A stretch of DNA of 10,083 bases from Smittium mucronatum (GCA_001953115.1 LSSL01001047.1:1-10083), one strand, 5' to 3'. Counted from the stretch's first letter, positions 1-8,501 are shown. The notes: generated from the sequence alone by a model not told the origin. Numbers and translations: made by a program.

Positions 1-359
1 TTAGGTGCCAAATAAATTTCAATTTCATCAATTTTTTAAAAATAATCCCCTTAAAATTTTAAGTTATCTATTCTTATAACAAAAGTATTATTCTAAAAGC
101 GCTATCGACATTTTAATTATATTATAGATCCTTTTTTTTTCCTATATTGCCCTTAATTTTTGGTGAAATTCTGAAAACCAGTTGGTTCTGTTCATAAAAT
201 TAGACAATATTTACACAGCCTTTGTTATTCACAGAACAAAAAACCAGCACTAGTTTTTTTAATACCAGCATAAATCCAATTTTTATTATTAATTTTTTAT
301 AAAAATTGTTATTTAAGAGTAAATTTTCATTTATTCTCCGAATAAAGCGGTTTGAGAAA
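1..359. other. AT-rich stretch without a recognised gene
   Basis: Homopolymer-rich A/T sequence with stops in all frames. I see no conserved motif, tRNA-like fold or repeat array. Confidence 0.6.
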
Positions 360-542
360 TCAGGAAAATTTTATATTATTTTTAGCAATTCCAAATAATA
401 TTTTTTGATCCACATATTGATTAATTAAAAAATAAAGCTTATGTGCATATTTGATGCATTTAGGATTATTTGAATAGTTGCTCTTATTTAATAAAATTTT
501 ATAATCATCAGACCCTGAGTAATACACAGAAAATTTCTCCAA
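360..542 (-). other. 60-codon open frame, no ATG, probably chance
   Basis: The minus strand is open for 60 codons and would begin at TTG, not ATG, so it is not a normal eukaryotic start. The translation is rich in Lys, Asn, Tyr and Ile, as expected from AT-rich DNA, and I recognise no domain. In DNA this AT-rich, a few open frames of this length are expected by chance in 10 kb. The only reason to record it is that it lies about 110 bases downstream, on the same strand, of the broken coding-like patch at 656-984, so it could be the tail of the same remnant. Confidence 0.15.
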
Positions 543-655
543 AATTTATATATTATTATAGCTTATTGTTTTATAGGCACTTATAAAATTCGGGCTGTTA
601 TTTTATACCACCTTTAAACTTCTAATCATGACATGTTTAACTGAATTTATTATTA

Positions 656-984
656 TTATTTTTCTTGAATAACCAACTTTACCATTACTTTAGCTTCTAC
701 TTTATTCACTGAGGGTTGTGCTCTTCTTCTGGGTTACTGAAATCTTTATTTTTCAAAAATTTTACATAGATTTAGCAAATTTTACCAAATGGGAATATAG
801 AAATATCATCTAATTGGAAATTTATATTTTTATTCATATTGTTATTAAAGCAATTTCAAAAAAAAATTCTCGATAATTTTTTGCAGTTTTGTAGTTTTTA
901 AAGCTTTTTGAACTTATTTTTATCAAGTTTATAGGTTTTTTCTATGTTCGGTACACCTATCAACTTCGATTTTTTTTCAACTAT
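656..984 (-). pseudogene. Broken coding-like patch, unknown family
   Basis: Read on the minus strand, three consecutive open pieces in different frames look more protein-like than the surrounding sequence. The first (984 to 898) contains KLIGVPNIEKTYKLDKNKF. The second (about 843 to 706) contains FPFGKIC, a stop, then FLKNKDFSNPEEEH. The third (733 to 656) is basic, begins RRRAQPSVNKVEAKV, and ends at a (TTA)4 run that supplies four stop codons in a row on this strand. Mixed charge and Pro/Gly content argue mildly for an old coding sequence split by frameshifts. I do not recognise the family. A DNA transposon remnant is possible given the neighbours, but that is a guess; chance remains a real alternative. 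Confidence 0.25.
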
Positions 985-2127
985 TCATTCATATGAATTT
1001 TGCGAAAAAAATAAATTTGGTAACAACATATATTCAAAAATCATAATTTTCAATATTTTAAATAAAAATTTAAACTTTTAGTTGTTTAAAAGATTGTACT
1101 TATGAAATAGATAAATTAATATTTTAAAAACCAATTAAATTTAATATAATAATTTATAATAAGACTTTATAATTTCTGTTTTTTTTATAATACACCTAGT
1201 TTTATTTTGAGTTAACACCAAAAAAAATTGTAAATAAAATGAAAGAATAAAAAAAGAAAACCCATTTCAAAGCTTTCATAATTTCAATGAAATCTCAAGA
1301 TTTTTTTTTCATAAACAATAACTGCACTATTTTTTTCTATAATTCATAGACTTAATAATAAAACCATATTATCCCAAGTTCAAGATATCTAACATTCGAT
1401 AAAATATATATTTGATATTTTCCTTAATATAATTAAGATCTATTAAAAATTTAGCTTAAAATTAGTACTAAAAATAATTGAAAATAATTTAAATTGAGTG
1501 GGAAGCTCTTTTTATTCATAATATAAAACATAATTTTAACTTGGCGTAAACTATAGCATTTTTCACCCTGAAATGGTTTTTAAACATATATATTTTTTTT
1601 AAAAAAAAAATCTGTAAATTTAAACCACACGTAGATTAAATATAAATATTATTAATTTGATTATTGTGATGATTAAAATCAAAATCACCTCTTTTTTAAT
1701 AAAACCATAATTTTCACATTTTTTGTACTTTTTTATTTTATTAAGATAAAACTAATATTGTTTTTTGAAAAAACACGTGATGTATATTTATTAAGATGCC
1801 GTGTTTAATATAAATATTAGAATGAAAGAAATGTTTAATTTAAATATCAAATTATCAATAAACTCCTTAAATTCAATCTAGTAAAATTTCACGCTAAATG
1901 ATGAAATTTATGTAAGATATATGAATTTTATGTTAAACATCAAAAACCTAAAAAACCTTTTCAAAACCTGAATTTTTTTTTGAAAAACTGAAAAGATTAA
2001 AAAATTAATTCAAATCTAACTATTCAACAAATATAATCTGAAAATTATTGTATGAAAATCCGGAAAAAATAGTGGTAAATAAATAAAATCCTGGAAATTT
2101 GATTTTTTTCTCAACCGATTCAAAGTT
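985..2127. other. Long AT-rich stretch, no gene seen
   Basis: Very AT-rich, with many A and T homopolymers and frequent stops on both strands. The only structure I note is a T8A10 palindromic block at 1593-1610. No RNA gene, coding frame or transposon motif could be supported. Confidence 0.6.
1593..1610. repeat. T8A10 homopolymer palindrome
   Basis: Eight T followed directly by ten A form a short self-complementary block. Such tracts are stiff and tend to exclude nucleosomes. Here it is probably only a product of the local base composition. Confidence 0.5.
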
Positions 2128-2215
2128 TATATACCATTTTTTTGGATTTTATTATTATAATAAATCTAAAAAGTAGTGGTGTTTTAGGAATAAAAAATTT
2201 CGGCATAAGAATAAT
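2128..2215. repeat. Possible diverged direct repeat, copy A
   Basis: This stretch resembles 2978-3065 in the same orientation. The shared core is TTTTTTGGATT-y-TATTA, followed at similar spacing by AATAA, an A-run, TAGG, an A-run and TTCGG. By eye it is roughly 60% alike with small gaps. In such AT-rich DNA that is suggestive, not decisive; the G and C positions (GGATT, TAGG, TTCGG) carry most of the weight. Confidence 0.3.
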
Positions 2216-2977
2216 AAAGTAATATCATCAACAAACTGTAATTGAGTATATTTTATCTGTATATTTTTTATTTTTAATGATGTACAGACTATTGGAGTTT
2301 AAGTGGAGATAAAAATATTTATGATATATTAGATCATCCCTATATCACAACAGCATTACAGTTGTAAATAATTATTTATGGTAAGAAAATAAAACTTTTG
2401 ATGCAGAAGAAACTTTAAGTTAATCTTTAAATTTGAAATCATTCGTTATTGTTGATTTTGGTCTTAAATTAGAATTATTAAGATCCTTTCAAATAAACAA
2501 ATAAAAAAATAGGGAAATTTAAACTGTAAACACAAAAAACAAAGGCGTTGGGATTTTATCTTAATTATTTTTCAATTTAAATAGACCAGAAATCCCAATT
2601 CAGCAGATTTCCCAAAAATGATCCAGTTTACTAAATATAATTCCAGATTTGCATCTAAATTTTCAGTTTTTAAAATTATTTTTCAGATTTTTATTTTCTA
2701 ACCTGAATTTTAAATATTAAAATATTTTGAAAGAATTTTCTTTTCATCAAAATCGGTTTTAAACATTATAAATAAACTTAAATATTATTATTTTTCACCA
2801 TTTGATATTGTATTTTTTAAGAAAACCCCATTTTATTCACTAAATTAACTATGCTTTTTTTTTTAGTCAATTTTTATAATTTTAAGTGGAGTTATTTTTA
2901 AGAACAGTAAAGTTTATTTGATGATTTAGAAGCTTAATTAAAATAACTTAATTCAGATCCCTTTGTTTCTGTATAAT
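2216..2977. other. AT-rich spacer, no gene seen
   Basis: Sequence between the two putative repeat copies. It has stops in all frames and no recognisable coding motif. A weak dyad (ACAAC...GTTGT, near 2347-2366) is present but too short to call a structure. Confidence 0.5.
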
Positions 2978-3065
2978 TTTTATACAGTTTTTTGGATTCT
3001 ATTACTTGGTAATAACAAAAAAATTATTCTATCACATAGGGTGAAAATATTCGGTGTTATCATAT
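2978..3065. repeat. Possible diverged direct repeat, copy B
   Basis: Partner of 2128-2215, sharing TTTTTTGGATTcTATTA and a later TAGG...TTCGG block. It lies about 180-230 bases before the first readable codons of the DIRS-like element, where a terminal repeat or leader would be expected. No clear third copy was found after the recombinase, so assignment to the element is unproven. Confidence 0.3.
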
Positions 3066-3244
3066 TTTATTAGATAATGTAACCGAAATTACAAAATAAA
3101 ATAAAATTTTACTCAAAATCGAAAAACTCTTTTATCTGTCATCTCCATAAGTACAGTATATAGAATCATTAACATATTTTCTTTCGTAACGTACTCTGAC
3201 ATTTTGAAATATTTTCAGATTTTTACTTAAATATTAAATTTTAC

Positions 3245-4018
3245 ATGGAAAACGAATATAAAAATAGAAAGATTATTTACAGATAATATAATAGCTAACT
3301 AAAAAGGTAGGCGATTTATTGCTCAAAACTGCTGAATTCCAAGAATCTGGGGAAGAGTTAGTATTCACAAGGACCTCAGAAAAAAAATCTCAAAGTCTAT
3401 AAGGAGCTCATTGAAGCTCTCTCTTCTATCGATGAGGTTTTATTCCGCACCCCTGTTATGGAAAATGAGCGAAATGAGAAAATATATACTTGTCAAAGAA
3501 GTATTCCAATAAAATACCAGAGACTGCCACCAAAAGATTCAGCATTCTATTTAGTGGGAATAGAGGAAATTACCCTACATAAATTACGCAGCGGATTAGC
3601 TCAACCTACCAACTCTATCAATTACCAAGCGCAACGATGGATTTGAGAAACTTTGGAACTCATATGTGGAGACCCAAAAAATCTTTTTTCTAATACCATC
3701 GAGTACTACCGCCGTAAATCTCCGTTTACGCCACATAAAATAGATAATAAAACCTTCATAAAGAATTATATACCGAGAAAGTCAATTTAGCTTATCATTT
3801 CAGGAACTAAGCCACTTAATGATCAAGAAAAACTTGATTCCTTTATTTCCAGCAAAAGTACTGAGAAGTGGCCTAGGATCGCAGTCCCATCTACAGGATA
3901 TTTAAGTTTGGTACTCAGATCAATCCCTTCAGCAAACCTGTTACAGAGAAAAGGGACGACTCTGAAATTCTGACCACAGGAGATATCAATAACTAGAAAA
4001 ATGAAATTTTTACTGTAG
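3245..4018 (+). pseudogene. Gag-like ORF1 remnant of the DIRS-like element
   Basis: In living elements this protein is thought to form the particle that packages the RNA. Frame 1 is open over 3295-3405 (an acidic piece with LLLKTAEFQESGEELVFT), and the reading moves to frame 2 within the A8 run at 3380-3387. Frame 2 then continues to 4018 with stops at 3644, 3788, 3971 and 4016. The part around 3584-3690 (HKLRSGLAQPTNSINYQAQ, then a stop, then ETLE and later LFSNTIEYY) resembles the helical region of fungal DIRS gag proteins, with an LxxLaxPtdxxi-like pattern. The stop at 3644 is TGA where CGA (Arg) would fit, a C-to-T change. A possible start is ATG 3245, which gives 13 codons before a stop. 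The match is weaker than for RT, and identity rests partly on position upstream of RT. Confidence 0.5.
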
Positions 4019-5149
4019 ATAACGTAATTGCGGCGATTATCTCAATAGGGACCTCATCAGACCTCTCCCGGCAGTGTAGGGTGGGGGGGGGGTACCTCGA
4101 GATGTTGATAAAAGCTTGTTTTAAGCTCTTAGACGAACAGTGGTCTGAAATTTTTTTGAGAAGGGTTTCAGGATTTATTTGCTGAATAGAAAAAAGAAAT
4201 TCTTAGTTGATGAAAACCCCCATGTTTCAATTCGCTGAAATTCCACCATGATTCTTCATTCACTGTGAGGCATACGAAAGATAATCTCAGAGTTCCATCA
4301 AAACCTGAAGAAAAAAGAATTCTCACTTTTATCGAAGATAGAAATATAGGAAGTCCGGATAAAATACCCGAGATTATACAGCCATCTTTTTGTAATTAAA
4401 AAGAAAAAAAAAAGTACTAATACTAGTTCTAAAACTGAAAGGGTTAAATATGTACGTATATCAAAAAAAAATAATTCAAAATGAAGTCACATAAATCAAT
4501 ATTAAGAATCAAAATAAGGAAATTAAACATAATCATGGGTCTAGAGATTAATTTTATGCGTAAAATCATACATGGGTCTTGCAAGAAGTATTTTTGGTAC
4601 TTCTAAAAATGACAGCTTACCGATTTAGAATGCTGATTTTGGACCTCTACTATGCCAAAATAAATTTAACATGGTCACGTTGTCAATTTTTCCACGGGAA
4701 AGAGGGAAAGAGATAGTGATTTCAACATATAAAAAAACTTAAAATACTTCGGAGCTCGAAAGAACAATTTTTGAAGCACAAAGATCTAATTCATTCCAGG
4801 ATCCCGAAATTAGTTAAAAGGTCAAGCTAAGGGATTACATAACGATTCCTTCTCTGTTAATAACCCATAATAGAATTGTGATCAAATCACATCATATGAC
4901 TCTTAAGACACCTTCATCAAAGTCAAGTGACCTAAGAAGGGAAGGAAAAAAAACTGAATTCAGGCGCGACGGAATTGAAATGTTTTGTGAGACTCGTAGG
5001 CAAAGCTCATAAAATGTATATAGTACTAAACCCAAGCATATTGATGTAAAGTGGGCTCCTAGAGCTAAATAAAAACCGCCTCTCAGCAAAAAAAATCATG
5101 GAAATTGAAAGTTATCCTAGCGGATCCTAAGATATAGAATCTAATATTC
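3997..5149 (+). pseudogene. Reverse transcriptase remnant, DIRS type
   Basis: The domain would copy element RNA into DNA. Frame 1 (3997-4185) carries VGGGYLEMLIKACFKLLDEQ, matching the VGGRL...W..L..D.W block that precedes RT in DIRS proteins. Frame 2 (4214-4399) has the acidic PEEKRILTFIEDRN...IIQPSFC piece. After an A10 run (4404-4413) frame 1 gives LKLKGLNMYV, the R-P-V-N-L-K-x-L-N motif region. Frame 2 from 4481 ends HGSCKKYFWYF, the KYxRF strand. Frame 1 from 4609 gives AYRFRMLILDLYYAK, equivalent to the LPFGLxxAP segment. Frame 3 from 4710 gives EIVISTYKKT where (I)VYLDD would stand, so both catalytic Asp residues are missing. Frame 3 later carries SHHMTLKTPSSKSSDLRRE (4887-4943), the typical post-palm stretch. 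About seven frame changes and several stops make it nonfunctional. Confidence 0.75.
4079..4092 (+). repeat. Poly-G tract (GGGTG10) at the VGG motif of RT
   Basis: Three G, one T and ten G in an otherwise A/T-dominated region. In frame 1 the run reads through as Val-Gly-Gly-Gly, at the place where DIRS polyproteins have a conserved VGGRL. So the run probably grew or drifted from Gly codons. It is one G short of a standard four-run quadruplex. Confidence 0.8.
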
Positions 5150-5570
5150 TGGATAAAAAAATTGAAATCGTGTAGCAAACTTTCTTTCTTACCGGATTAA
5201 ACCGAAACTTGAAGTATTCATAGATTCCAGTTAACGGCATGAGTGTGGGGTTGGGGGGGGGGGGCTTGTCGGATTCGGATTTTACTCGGAATCCTGGAGT
5301 TTCTCGGTAGCATTAATGAATATCAAAGCTAAAGAATTACTGATAATATTTTTTGCACTTTGGGCTCAGAATTTTTTCGATAGTACGATATTATTCTAAT
5401 TAGACAGTATCAAAACGTTATATTTAGTCAGAAAATTTGGCGGGAACAATTTTCCAGAATTGCTGAATATTAAGGAGCGAATTTGGAACCATTGAAAAAA
5501 TAAGAACACCAGAATAAAGGTACGTAATAATATCAATGATAAACCCAACAGACCCACCAAGTAGACTTAA
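5150..5570 (+). pseudogene. RNase H domain remnant of the DIRS-like element
   Basis: RNase H removes the RNA template after reverse transcription. Frame 2 gives WIKKLKSCSKLSFLPD (5150-5197), the conserved W(W)xxNLxxxNGKxF lead-in. Frame 3 then reads KPKLEVFIDSS (5199-5231), whose Asp at 5223-5225 is the first catalytic acid, and a TAA at 5232. The same frame continues through the G12 tract into SVALMNIKAKELLIIFFALW, with the second catalytic acid Glu at 5334-5336. After a stop at 5397 it reads LDS (Asp 5403-5405, the third acid, in the place of TDN), then LVRKFGGNNFPELL and a stop at 5493. All three acidic positions are therefore still visible. The K-E-L-L and GG...L motifs are typical of DIRS/Ngaro RNase H. 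The remainder (5496-5561) has NTRIKV and then decays into stops. Confidence 0.8.
5247..5264 (+). repeat. Poly-G tract (G4TTG12) inside RNase H
   Basis: Four G, TT, then twelve G. It sits just after the FIDSS motif, where RNase H of this family has a Gly/Trp-rich GWG-like turn. Either reading frame gives a run of glycines. The length is enough for a canonical G-quadruplex (four runs of three G with short loops) on the plus strand. Confidence 0.8.
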
Positions 5571-6062
5571 TGCTCATATGGAGTGTTTTCTATGCCATCA
5601 AGCCTTGTAAAATATCCCAAAAGTGTAAGATGTAAACTATATTAATCTTTTTGGTTCAAAAAAGAACAAGAAAGTGTAAAACTACTGCAGGTGATTTCTA
5701 GAAAATAAATGTGTCGGCCAGAACAAATCAGCATACAACAGAAAAAGATTTACTAGCCCCTAATTCCTCCTGCACCAGAGAATAGTACCCCAGGCCGTTC
5801 GGAAGGTGATGTGTGAGCTTTTTTCTGTTAAACACTTATTAAGCCAGAAACATTTTACCGGGAGCTCTGGAGGATCTCAATATATCAATCGCTCCTCCCT
5901 CGGGATAAGTCAGTCGCCCCAGATCCAAAAATAGAAAAATAACCTCTTTTCAGAAACATGACTTGATGCTTAATGGAATTGAAAATCAGCGGAGTGCCCT
6001 CAAAACACAAATATTTATCAATAAAGAAATTAATTAAACTCTCTCAATATAATTTTAAGTGA
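5571..6062 (+). pseudogene. Conserved linker between RNase H and recombinase (DIRS)
   Basis: In DIRS/Ngaro polyproteins a conserved stretch follows RNase H; its job is not well known. Here pieces in several frames match it in order: DVNYINLFGSKKNKKV (about 5629-5676), equivalent to the VDLFASRxNxxxP motif; frame 1 5764-5934 with HQRIVPQAVRKVMCELFSV, equivalent to FPP...LIPxVLxKI; then frame 3 from 5919 with PDPKIEK, a stop, PLFRNMT, a stop at 5964, and CLMELKISGVPSKHKYL. The last part is the clear signature (PL.RN..W.L.AWKISG). Its stop at 5964 is TGA exactly where the Trp codon TGG belongs. This piece ties the RNase H and recombinase remnants into one element. Confidence 0.65.
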
Positions 6063-6312
6063 AACGCAAATTAATAAATTTTTAACTAAAAAAAAGTTTA
6101 TATATTGGCGTATCAAACCTATTAAAGGCTCACAGGTAATATAGAAACATATATAAAATTTTTTTCCAGAGATTTTTTCTACCCAAAAATTCTTTTAAAA
6201 AATATCAAAGGGAAAAAGTCCAGAGTAACCATCCTATTATCTTACCAAAATAACATTGAAATTTTTTCATTTTTGAAGGGATTATTAAGAACAATAAAAG
6301 AGAACAATCTTT
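6063..6312 (+). other. Unreadable link before the recombinase
   Basis: This interval should hold the N-terminal helices of the recombinase. It is more AT-rich than its neighbours and has stops in all frames. I cannot align any piece of it with confidence, so it may be strongly decayed or partly deleted or replaced. Confidence 0.45.
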
Positions 6313-6963
6313 TATTATTATTAAATCAATCTTAGATATTTTTCAGTAGTGATGTGATTGAGGGAATGGTGAAGAAAAGAGGAACCGGATATTAACAGGA
6401 TAACTTCTAAATCATGTTTTCTCTTAGTGTTTTTTGGGTTCCTCTGGGCAAGTGATATTCACTGTATCTATGACTCATGGAAAATTATGAATATTGTAAC
6501 ACTATGGCGAGTTAATGTAGCCACCTATAAAAAAAACGGGTGTTCAATAGAGTTATACTGCTAATTTTCTGGGAATTCCAATCCGAAACAGTCTATAATC
6601 AGATCTTATGCCATATAAAAGAAAAAATTTGCACTAAATCTGCGCTCAAATCCTCACAACATCAACAGATCTATCATAATTAATAGTTTATTACGAAAAA
6701 CTAAGGATTATGGCCACCCATTTTCTGTAAATAACACCACCAGGCGTATCCACTAGTTATCTGAATTAATTATACGCCAATATATATAATAGATAAATAT
6801 CCGAGGCACGTGTGATCTTGGCTACTTTATTATTTCATCTGGATTTTCAGCAGATAATATTTCTCAATATTTTTGGTCAAATTAAGAAGATTTTGACACT
6901 TATTACAGATTAAAGCGTAGCACCAAGGCAAATATAACAAACATGGATCTATCTCTGAATTAA
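6313..6963 (+). pseudogene. Tyrosine recombinase remnant of the DIRS-like element
   Basis: This enzyme would insert the circular DNA copy by strand exchange. From 6373 to the TAA at 6961 the whole domain (about 196 codons) can be read in frame 1. Stops lie at 6562, 6616, 6754, 6787, 6790 and 6883, and no frameshift is needed. Early motif: INRITSKSCFLLVFFGFLWA (6391-6450) followed by SDIH. The family has FLR(A/P)SDI, with Arg as a catalytic residue. Here TGG (6445-6447) replaces it, which is a C-to-T change at CGG. Middle: RKTKDYGHPFSVNNTTRRIH (to 6753), like the K.V....I...I segment. End: GFSADNISQYFWSN, a stop, then EDFDTYYRLKRSTKANIT. The YY at 6901-6906 holds the expected nucleophile Tyr. 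Family identity is strong; activity is excluded by the stops and the Arg loss. Confidence 0.8.
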
Positions 6964-8158
6964 ATTAATATGCACACCGTATGTGATATGATGAAAATAA
7001 TTAGAGGCCTTTATGAAGAGTATTGATTAATATTAAATGAATAGGAACGAAATATTAATGTCACTCACCACTCCATGATTATTTTTGAAAATATGATAAG
7101 AGTTCTATTATATACAAATATAGTATTTATAATAAAAGTTTTTCACTTTTACACGACTTTTTATTTATTTTTAATTAGGTTTTATTATTGAATAAAAGCT
7201 AATAAGACTTAATATACCCAGCACATGAGATATAATATTAATCTATCGGTACATAAAGGACTCAATTAATTTTAAAATAGTGTGTATAAATGCTCTACCA
7301 ATAAAAATAGCCTCAAAAAAATATTTTTTCAATAAAATTTTACACTCTATTTCAAGTATAATAGGAAAATTTTATTTAATGCTTATCATTAAATCACAGA
7401 TAAACAGTAAATGTTGATATTATAAAAATGAAAAGATTAGAAAATTCAATGATTTTCGTCAAATATGATTTTTATGCATGGATTTTTAATTATTGAGTGA
7501 AAATTGATTTATTTATTTTCATCAGATTATTACTCTATTTTTATTATTATTTATTACTTGAATTCAAATGTACCCAATTATATCTAATATAATCCGCTGC
7601 ATGTATTCATTATCAATTATATCGAAAGTAATAATAAAATTTCATTCAATAATTTATGTATTATTCGTTTATAAGAAAGTTTTAAATGGGTTTAAAATTT
7701 AAAAATATTTAACAACCAGAGTTTAATATAATCAATGTTTAAAATTATTTTTTCCAAATTTTGAGGAAAAAATGGATAAGATCTGGAAATTTTCGCATAT
7801 TTCGGAAAAAAAACCCAGAATCTAATTTTAACCAGCCGTTTTTGACCGCAAATTTCGAGAATTTTAGGCAAAAAAATCTTTAATTTTGATAGGTGAAATT
7901 AGTTTATTTTAGTTTATTGGTAGATTTTATATGCTAAAACGGACCTATAAATCTTTGAAATGTATTAGATAATAGAAGAGCACCAAAATATTTTTAATAT
8001 TTTCTTTTTTTATATAACATGATATAAGAAATTGAGATATTGAGATAGCCTCCAAAAAAAAATAAAAAACCGAAACGCTATTTATATTAAAATATTGGTA
8101 TTTAATTATTAATTATTTTTGGAAAACCGATTTTTTTTATAACTATAATTATTTAAAC
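6964..8158. other. Long AT-rich stretch, no gene seen
   Basis: The first 150-200 bases probably belong to the 3' end of the DIRS-like element, but no terminal repeat could be matched to its 5' side. The rest is A/T homopolymer-rich with stops in all frames. Small tandem repeats occur: TAGTTTATT twice at 7900-7918 and ATTGAGAT twice at 8031-8046. No RNA gene is supported. Confidence 0.55.
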
Positions 8159-8501
8159 ATGAATAATCGAACTGAGGAATATTTTAATTTTGAGAATAAT
8201 GATGAGCTTGGAAAAATATGGAAGATAAAGAAGACCAATATTTTAAATGAATAAATTCTTATCTATTGTTACTGCAAAAAAAAAATCCTCTAGTTGTACA
8301 CCTGTCATTATGACGGAGAAATATAATTTTGAAGACGTAACAAAAAAATTTATTTCAAACTAACATAATACTGAATGTTTGAAAATAGAAAGGTTCGCTT
8401 TTATTACGAATGAAATATCAAGAATTTATGATGGAATTAAAAAATCTTGGGAGATAAATATGATCCTTTCAGAAAAAGGAGTCTATGCTACAAATAAATA
8501 A
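8159..8501 (+). pseudogene. Degenerate coding-like stretch upstream of the MULE remnant
   Basis: An ATG at 8159 opens 31 codons (MNNRTEEYFNFENNDELGK..., stop at 8252). A second ATG at 8310 opens a frame-3 stretch broken once at 8361-8363 and ending at the TAA at 8499. Its second part reads LKIERFAFITNEISRIYDG and then KKSWEINMILSEKGVY, with a balanced residue mix unlike random AT-rich translation. I do not recognise a domain. It lies about 200 bases before the first readable MULE motif on the same strand, so it could be the N-terminal half of that transposase. It could also be an unrelated gene fragment. Confidence 0.3.

Larger units (their letters stand above)
3245..6963 (+). mobile_element. 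Degenerate DIRS-like tyrosine-recombinase retrotransposon
   Basis: Translated pieces follow the order of a DIRS/Ngaro-type retrotransposon: gag-like region, RT, RNase H, a conserved linker, then a tyrosine recombinase in place of the integrase used by LTR elements. The best anchors are a VGG...W..L.D.QW block, LKGLNMYV and CKKYF in RT, SHHMTLKTPSSK...LRRE after the RT palm, FIDSS, AKELL and RKFGG in RNase H, LKISG in the linker, and KSCFLL...FL.ASDI and FDTYYRL in the recombinase. The block is less AT-rich than both flanks, which fits a later insertion. At least eight frame changes and many stops show it is dead. No methyltransferase domain, as found in some DIRS elements, was seen. The ends are not defined: 3245 is the first possible ATG and 6963 the recombinase stop; inverted or split terminal repeats were looked for by eye and not found. 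Confidence 0.75.

Noticed and set aside
3458..3646. 62-residue ATG open frame as a stand-alone small gene
   Set aside because: The same frame is open upstream of its ATG and continues after its stop with similar protein-like sequence, and position and motifs fit a piece of the gag-like remnant.
4892..5089. Minus-strand 65-codon open frame with a hydrophobic stretch
   Set aside because: It is the antisense of the RT remnant whose plus-strand frame carries the recognisable SHHMTLKTPSSK...LRRE motif, and it would begin at TTG.
3245..6963. Ty1/copia or Ty3/gypsy LTR element
   Set aside because: A KHIDVK string near 5037 looked copia-like, but RNase H, the LKISG linker and the FDTYYRL recombinase end fit DIRS-like elements. 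No integrase HHCC/DDE or long terminal repeats were seen.
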